Of a stretch of 9,745 bases of DNA, positions 5,267 through 9,745 are shown piece after piece (the first letter of the stretch is position 1; every line of letters starts with the position of its first letter). The notes under the pieces are model-generated. The model saw only the letters and a program-made list of their open reading frames with translations, made no database searches and was not told where the DNA came from. This stretch comes from Chloroflexota bacterium (GTDB lineage Bacteria; Chloroflexota; Dormibacteria; CF-121), in assembly GCA_005881235.1 (NCBI GenBank), contig VBEQ01000090.1:1-9745 (forward strand). Reading direction: 5' to 3'. The position numbers and the translations under genes are program-made.

Positions 5267-6511
5267 ATGCTGGCATTGAAGAGCAAGTTACTGGAGAAGA
5301 TCGACGCGACGCCCGTCAAGACGGCCAAGAAGGTCGCCCTGGCTTATTCGGGCGGTTTGGACTCATCCCTCTGCGCCGTGCTGGCGAAAGAGAAGTATCA
5401 GGTCGAGGAACTGTTCGCGATCACCGTCGACGTGGGCCAGGGCCAGGACGAGATGGACGCCGCCATCCAGAAGGCGAAGGTGCTGGGTATCACGCCGATC
5501 GTGATCGACGCCAAGCAGGAGTTCGCCGACCTCTGGCTGTCGAGAGCCATCCAGGCCAATTCGAATTACGAGGGCTACCCGGTCTCGACTTCGATGACCC
5601 GCCAACTGATCGCCTCGAAGATCGCATCGCTGGCGCTCAAGCTCGGCTGCGACGCCATTATGGAAGGCAGCAGCGGCAAGGGCAACGATCAGTACCGCAT
5701 GCACAACGTCTTCAAACTCTTCGCACCCCAGCTCGATGTCCTCGTGCCTGTTCGTGACTTCGACCTGACGCGGGGTGAGGAGGAGGAGCTGTCCAAGGAG
5801 CTCGGCATCCCCATCACCGAGGTGATGCAGGGCGGTGACGACAAGACCCTGTGGTGCCGCAGCCTGGCGTCCGGGGCCGTGGGCCTCAACCAGCCGATCC
5901 CGGATCATGCCTGGCTCTGGCTGAAGCCGCCGGCACAGGCGAGCGCGACCCCGACCAAGGTGTCGGTCACGTTCGAGGGCGGAGTGCCCGTGGCGCTCGA
6001 CGGCGACGAGTTGCCCCTCCCGGAGATCGTTTCCAAGCTCAACGTGATCGCCGGCAGCCACGGCATCGGCAAGATCGACATCTTCGAAGACGGCATCATG
6101 GGTCTGAAGTCGCGCGAGCTCTACGAGGCGCCGGCGGCGGCGGTACTGCTGAAGCTGCATCACGATTTGGAACAGTTCACCCTCACCAAAGAGGAGCTGG
6201 ACTTCAAGGGCGCGGTCGACCAGAAATGGGCCTATCTCGTGTACCACGGGGCCTGGTTCAGCCCGCTCAAGCAAGCGCTCGACGCCTTCATCCAGACCAC
6301 CCAGGCCAACGTCACCGGCACGGTCACGGCCAGCCTGTTCCACGGCACGATCGACCTGGAGTCGCGACAGAGCGATCACACGCTCTTCTTCCCGGAAATC
6401 CGGGGATTGCAGAGCCGGAGCTTCAACCAGCAGTTGTGCGGGCCCGCCGCCCAGATCGGCGGCCTGCAGTGGGAGGTGCTGGCCAAGCGGATGTCGAAGG
6501 TTTCGCACTGA
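5267..6511 (+). CDS. argG: Argininosuccinate synthase, divergent form (first copy)
   Basis: Family role: ATP-dependent joining of citrulline and aspartate into argininosuccinate. The 414-residue protein has an extra N-terminal stretch of about 20 residues before the ATP-pyrophosphatase loop AYSGGLDSS (26-34). GSSGKGNDQYR (134-144) corresponds to the usual G-[ST]-T-GKGNDQVRF aspartate/ATP site, and SRELYEAPAA is conserved. The region that is SPYSVDENLWGRS in the second copy is VMQGGDDKTLWCRS here, so a serine that I recall as a citrulline contact is replaced by glycine. AGGAGG at 5254-5259 and the homologous start support ATG 5267; a longer frame from 4745 overlaps argX and is spurious. It is first in the operon and its stop overlaps the argH start. 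It may be a true synthase or a paralog with another amino acceptor. Confidence 0.82.
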   Translation: MLALKSKLLEKIDATPVKTAKKVALAYSGGLDSSLCAVLAKEKYQVEELFAITVDVGQGQDEMDAAIQKAKVLGITPIVIDAKQEFADLWLSRAIQANSNYEGYPVSTSMTRQLIASKIASLALKLGCDAIMEGSSGKGNDQYRMHNVFKLFAPQLDVLVPVRDFDLTRGEEEELSKELGIPITEVMQGGDDKTLWCRSLASGAVGLNQPIPDHAWLWLKPPAQASATPTKVSVTFEGGVPVALDGDELPLPEIVSKLNVIAGSHGIGKIDIFEDGIMGLKSRELYEAPAAAVLLKLHHDLEQFTLTKEELDFKGAVDQKWAYLVYHGAWFSPLKQALDAFIQTTQANVTGTVTASLFHGTIDLESRQSDHTLFFPEIRGLQSRSFNQQLCGPAAQIGGLQWEVLAKRMSKVSH

Positions 6512-7866
6512 GTCAGCAACCGTGGGGTGGGCGATTCGGCGAAGAGCCGGATCCCCTGATCGACCAGTTCACAGGTTCGCTCGACGTCGACCGCCGGCTC
6601 TTTCGCGAGGACATCGCCGGTAGCCGAGCGTGGGCGAAGGCGCTGGTCCGCGCCGGCGTACTGACGCCGGATGAGCAGTCGCGCATCGACCAGGCCCTCC
6701 GGGAGATCGAGACGGAATTTGCCGCCGGCGACTCCTCCGAAGGCGAGGACATCCACATGGCGGTCGAAAAGCGGCTGCGCGAAAAGCTGGGTCCACTGGG
6801 TGGAAAGCTGCACACCGGCCGCAGCCGTAATGACCAGGTCGCGCTCGACCTGCGGCTGTATGTCAGGGCCGCCGGTACTCAGTTGCTAGAGGCGCTTGCG
6901 GGGCTCGAGTCGGCGCTGATCGCCCGGGCGGAGGAGCATCTCGATACCGTGATGCCTGGCTACACGCACACCCAGCGCGCCCAACCCGTCCTGCTGGCCC
7001 ACCACCTGCTGGCCTACGTCGAGATGCTACGGCGGGACCGTGGCCGGTTCGCGGATGCGCTGGGTCGCGCGGACGCCTCGCCCCTGGGCGCCGGTGCGCT
7101 CGCCGGCAGCGGCTTTCCGATCGATCGCGCCGAGCTGGCCCGCGACCTCGGCTTCGCCGCGGCCAGCGCGAACTCGCTCGATTCCGTCGCCGATCGGGAC
7201 TTCGTCGTCGAGCTGCTGGCGGCGTGCAGCATCGCGATGATCCACCTCTCGCGCCTCTGCGGCGAGATCGTGCTCTGGACCAGTGTCGAGTTTTCCTTCG
7301 CCTCGCTTCCCGATGCGCTGGCCAGCGGAAGCTCGATGATGCCGAACAAGAAGAATCCCTGCGCCGCCGAGCTGGTCCGGGCGAAGAGTGGACGCGTCGC
7401 GGGCGACCTGGTGAATCTGCTGATGGTGCTCAAGGGCCTGCCGCTCGCCTACAACCGCGACCTGCAGGAGGACAAGGAAGCGCTCTTCGATGGCGTCGAC
7501 ACGACGCTCACCTGCCTACATGTCACGGCCCGGCTGGTACAAGGCTTGCGTTTCGACCGGGACGTGATGCGCAAGGCCGCCCTCGAGGGCTATACGCTGG
7601 CAACCGAGCTCGCCGACTACCTGTCACGCAAAGGCTTGCCCTTTCGCGACGCGCATCACCTGGTCGGCCGGATGGTCGCCGAGGCAATCGCCACCCACCG
7701 GGGCCTGGAATCGTTCAGCCTCGCGGAGCTGCAGCGGTTTTCCCCGCTGTTCGGCGCGGACATCGTCGACCATCTGACGCTAGAGGGCGCGCTGGGATCG
7801 CGCGACGTGGTCGGTGGAACGGCGCCCGCGCGCGTCAGGGAGGCGCTCGCGCATGTCAAAGCGTAA
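6508..7866 (+). CDS. argH: Argininosuccinate lyase
   Basis: The enzyme cleaves argininosuccinate to arginine and fumarate, the last step of the pathway; it acts as a cytosolic homotetramer. About 452 residues, normal for the family. Motifs: WGGRF (6-10), LHTGRSRNDQV (101-111), YTHTQRAQPV (152-161) with the catalytic His, and GSSMMPNKKNP (274-284), the fumarase/lyase superfamily signature carrying the catalytic Ser. No ATG lies near the N-terminus. The likely start is CTG at 6508, which overlaps the argG stop as CTGA and gives MSQQPWGGRF; a GTG at 6469 would add 13 unusual residues. The 3' end overlaps argR by 14 nt. Identity is firm; only the start is unsure. Confidence 0.93.
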   Translation: MSQQPWGGRFGEEPDPLIDQFTGSLDVDRRLFREDIAGSRAWAKALVRAGVLTPDEQSRIDQALREIETEFAAGDSSEGEDIHMAVEKRLREKLGPLGGKLHTGRSRNDQVALDLRLYVRAAGTQLLEALAGLESALIARAEEHLDTVMPGYTHTQRAQPVLLAHHLLAYVEMLRRDRGRFADALGRADASPLGAGALAGSGFPIDRAELARDLGFAAASANSLDSVADRDFVVELLAACSIAMIHLSRLCGEIVLWTSVEFSFASLPDALASGSSMMPNKKNPCAAELVRAKSGRVAGDLVNLLMVLKGLPLAYNRDLQEDKEALFDGVDTTLTCLHVTARLVQGLRFDRDVMRKAALEGYTLATELADYLSRKGLPFRDAHHLVGRMVAEAIATHRGLESFSLAELQRFSPLFGADIVDHLTLEGALGSRDVVGGTAPARVREALAHVKA

Positions 7867-8335
7867 GCGGCAGGAGGCGATCCTCTCCCTGATCGCCAAG
7901 CACCAGATCGCGACCCAGGAAGAGCTGGTCGAGCGTCTCGGCCGCGTCGGGATGCCCACCACGCAGGCAACGGTGTCGCGCGACATCGCCGAGCTCGGCC
8001 TGGTTCGGGTCGGCGGACCGGAGAGTCACTACGTCAAACCGAACGAGGGGCTGGGCGCAGCGTCGCCGGTCGGCCGCGAGGACCGGCTCCGCCGCTTGTT
8101 GCGCGACCTGCCGCTGACTGTCCGGCGCGGGCAGGGCATTGCCGTGCTGACGACGACGCCGGGCTCGGCGAACTCGATCGCGTCGGCGATCGACGCGGTC
8201 GCGTGGCCGGAAGTGATCGGCACGCTTGCCGGTGACGACACGATCTTTGCGGCTCTCGCGCTCCACCCGCGCGCCTATGGAGGGCTCGCCCAGCGGCTGG
8301 CCGGCCTCGGCGCCTACGTGCAACCGGAGGACTGA
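7853..8335 (+). CDS. argR: ArgR, arginine repressor
   Basis: ArgR is an arginine-sensing hexameric DNA-binding protein that represses arginine synthesis genes. The 160-residue length is typical. The N-terminal winged helix contains TQEELVERL and TQATVSRDIAELGL (37-50), the recognition-helix motif of the family. The C-terminal arginine-binding and oligomerisation domain shows TTPGSANSIASAID (101-114) and GTLAGDDTIF (123-132), where the paired Asp residues bind arginine. The ATG at 7853 gives the family N-terminus and overlaps argH by 14 nt; an in-frame ATG at 7814 would add 13 basic residues and is not favoured. The stop shares a base with the next gene (TGATG). The ARG-box-like sites at 5206-5241 are its likely local targets. 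Confidence 0.95.
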   Translation: MSKRKRQEAILSLIAKHQIATQEELVERLGRVGMPTTQATVSRDIAELGLVRVGGPESHYVKPNEGLGAASPVGREDRLRRLLRDLPLTVRRGQGIAVLTTTPGSANSIASAIDAVAWPEVIGTLAGDDTIFAALALHPRAYGGLAQRLAGLGAYVQPED

Positions 8336-9663
8336 TGCCAGAGAAGATCGTCCTCGCCTTCTCGGGTGGCCTCGACACCACCGTCGCCGTGAAGTGGCTC
8401 ACCGAAACCCGCGGCTTCGACGTGGTGGCCTTGACGGTCGACCTCGGCAGCCAGCCAAATCTCAACGCCATCCGCGAGCGGGCTCTCGCCGCCGGCGCCC
8501 TCCAGTCCTGCGTACTCGACGCCCGGCAGCCGTTCATCGAGCGGTTTTGCTGGCCGGCATTGAAGGCGGGCGCGCTGTACCAGGGGCAATACCCGCTGGC
8601 GACCGCCCTTGGCCGTCCGCTGATTGCCCAGCTTCTCGTCGAGGTTGCGGCCCGCGAAGGCGCGACCTGGGTGGGACACGGTTCGACCGGCAAGGGAAAC
8701 GACCAGGTCCGCTTCGACGTGGCGGTCGGTGCGCTCAACCCGAAGCTGAACGTGCTCGCGCCGTTGAGGGATGGCATGGAGATGACCCGTGAGGAGGAAA
8801 TCGCATACGCCCGCGCAAAAAATCTGCCAATTGAGGTCAAGCCCGAATCGCCGTACAGTGTGGACGAGAACCTGTGGGGGCGATCCATCGAGGCTGGGGC
8901 CCTTGAAGATGCTCTCCTCAAACCCCCCGAGGACGCATTTCGCTGGACCTCGTCGGTGGACAACGCCCCCGCCAGTCCGGCGGTCATCGAGCTGACCTTC
9001 GAGCGGGGCGTTCCCACTACGCTGGACGGGCGTCGAACCAGGGGTGTTTCCCTCGTCGAGGAACTGAACCGGCTGGGCGGCCTCCACGGGGTGGGCCGGA
9101 TCGACATGATCGAGGACCGCTTCGTGGGGATCAAGTCGCGGGAGATCTACGAGGCGCCGGCTGCTGTCATCCTGCACACGGCACACCGGGCCCTCGAAGA
9201 CCTGGTGCTCGACGCCGAGGTTGGGCGTTTCAAGACTTCGGTCGCGACAGAGTACGCGCGCCTCGTTTACCAGGGCAAATGGTTCTCCAGCCACCGGCGC
9301 GACCTCGACACCTACGTCCAGAGCACGCAGGGCGCCGTGAGCGGCACGGTTCGGCTGACGCTCCACAAGGGAAGCGCGCAGGTGATCGGCCGGTCCTCGC
9401 CCTACTCGCTCTACCGCCCTCAGCTCGCCACCTACTCAGCCGGGGATCAGTTCGATCACCAGGCTGCCGTCGGATTCATCAAGCTGGTCGGCCTGCCCGT
9501 CCGCACCCAGGCAGCGGTGCAGGGAAGCGCGGTGACCGAGCCTCTACTTGAGGACGATCGCCATGTTGTTGAAGTCGGCCCAGGAGCGCTCGAAGTCGGC
9601 CTTGCTGAACCAGTACTGCGAACCGCTATGCCAGGGGTCGTTGACCCGGACCTGCGTCGCTGA
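8335..9663 (+). CDS. argG: Argininosuccinate synthase, canonical form (second copy) with C-terminal extension
   Basis: This copy carries all canonical signatures: AFSGGLDTT (8-16), YQGQYPLATALGRPL (82-96), GSTGKGNDQVRFD (116-128), SPYSVDENLWGRSIEAG (172-188) and KSREIYEAPAA. By motif it is the better candidate for the citrulline-to-argininosuccinate step. The family usually ends shortly after a GFIKLxGLP segment, here at about residues 382-388. This reading continues to 442 with some 40 residues that have no obvious family match and are encoded antisense to the C39 peptidase gene. A +1 frameshift would end the protein at 9533-9535, at normal length. The ATG at 8335 overlaps the argR stop by one base. 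It is unusual to find it in the same operon as another argG. Confidence 0.93.
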   Translation: MPEKIVLAFSGGLDTTVAVKWLTETRGFDVVALTVDLGSQPNLNAIRERALAAGALQSCVLDARQPFIERFCWPALKAGALYQGQYPLATALGRPLIAQLLVEVAAREGATWVGHGSTGKGNDQVRFDVAVGALNPKLNVLAPLRDGMEMTREEEIAYARAKNLPIEVKPESPYSVDENLWGRSIEAGALEDALLKPPEDAFRWTSSVDNAPASPAVIELTFERGVPTTLDGRRTRGVSLVEELNRLGGLHGVGRIDMIEDRFVGIKSREIYEAPAAVILHTAHRALEDLVLDAEVGRFKTSVATEYARLVYQGKWFSSHRRDLDTYVQSTQGAVSGTVRLTLHKGSAQVIGRSSPYSLYRPQLATYSAGDQFDHQAAVGFIKLVGLPVRTQAAVQGSAVTEPLLEDDRHVVEVGPGALEVGLAEPVLRTAMPGVVDPDLRR

Positions 9664-9745
9664 CACGCCGCTCAGCGTCACGACGTGTTCGATCAGCGAG
9701 TAGCGGATCCTGATCTTCTCGTCGAACGTCGTCCAATACCCAACG
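9544..9745 (-). CDS. C-terminal end of a C39-like cysteine peptidase domain protein (cut by window edge)
   Basis: The minus strand from 9744 encodes about 66 residues ending at TAG 9546-9544. The segment YSLIEHVVTLSGV followed by QVRVNDPWH and SKADFERSWADFNNMAIVL matches the end of C39-family peptidase domains (Peptidase_C39_2 type). In these, a catalytic His in H-x-V-x-x-x-G and an acidic residue in the NDP motif precede a final F-x-x-x-W segment. The catalytic Cys and any signal peptide lie outside the window, so activity and location cannot be judged. The gene is convergent with the second argG and overlaps its reading frame by 120 bp. No link to arginine synthesis is evident. Confidence 0.75.
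   Translation of the reverse strand, partial: VGYWTTFDEKIRIRYSLIEHVVTLSGVSATQVRVNDPWHSGSQYWFSKADFERSWADFNNMAIVLK

Noticed and set aside
5363..6508. A 381-codon frame on the minus strand opposite the first argG
   Set aside because: A GC-rich codon shadow of argG: low-complexity, Arg/Asp/Leu-rich, no recognisable motif, and the plus-strand gene is certain.
8034..9366. Two long minus-strand frames (8034-9134 and 8314-9366) opposite argR and the second argG
   Set aside because: Both are antisense to genes with full family motifs and show no domain pattern of their own.
1..9745. CRISPR arrays, tRNA or rRNA genes, insertion sequences
   Set aside because: No spaced direct repeats, no tRNA-like or rRNA sequence and no transposase or terminal inverted repeats were seen.

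Overview
The window is a compact, GC-rich bacterial amino-acid biosynthesis locus made of two divergent gene clusters. It encodes the parts of a carrier-protein (LysW) route to lysine and, by inference, arginine. The LysW/LysX/LysS/LysT/LysU set, a T-box leader, an ArgR repressor and gene order together suggest a Terrabacteria-type lineage. Chloroflexota, Dormibacterota or Deinococcota-like bacteria are the best guesses, but the phylum cannot be fixed from the sequence alone.

Minus strand, read from about 5200 down to 1: argX (a RimK-like ATP-grasp ligase), then an intergenic promoter and a roughly 330-nt T-box leader. These are followed by lysS (homocitrate synthase), lysT and lysU (homoaconitase subunits), lysW (59-residue carrier protein ending EDWGE), lysX (the 2-aminoadipate-type LysW ligase), and the first 19 codons of a further gene. 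The genes from lysS to the edge lie 9 nt or less apart or overlap. The T-box has a textbook antiterminator (UGGUACC bulge between two helices), a competing terminator with a U run, a loop-E motif (AGUA opposite GAA), and a specifier that reads as lysine (AAA or AAG) in either plausible register. Uncharged tRNA-Lys is therefore the predicted inducer.

Plus strand, 5267 to 9663: argG (a divergent argininosuccinate synthase), argH, argR and a second, canonical argG. All four overlap end to end. The argX-argG intergenic region holds a TATACT promoter and two ARG-box-like palindromes about 20 bp apart, so ArgR probably controls both directions. A C39-type peptidase gene enters from the right edge on the minus strand and overlaps the end of the second argG by 120 bp.

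How the genes work together: LysS, LysT and LysU start the aminoadipate pathway from 2-oxoglutarate. LysX attaches 2-aminoadipate to the C-terminal Glu of LysW. ArgX, with a different substrate motif, probably attaches glutamate to the same carrier on the way to ornithine, and ArgG and ArgH finish arginine. LysZ, LysY, LysJ, LysK, homoisocitrate dehydrogenase and ArgF are not seen here. The most striking points are the lysine T-box on an aminoadipate operon, the REP-like palindrome inside that leader, the paired LysX/ArgX around one LysW, and the two unlike argG copies. Apart from the regulatory intergenic segments described, no stretch over 300 bases lacks a gene.
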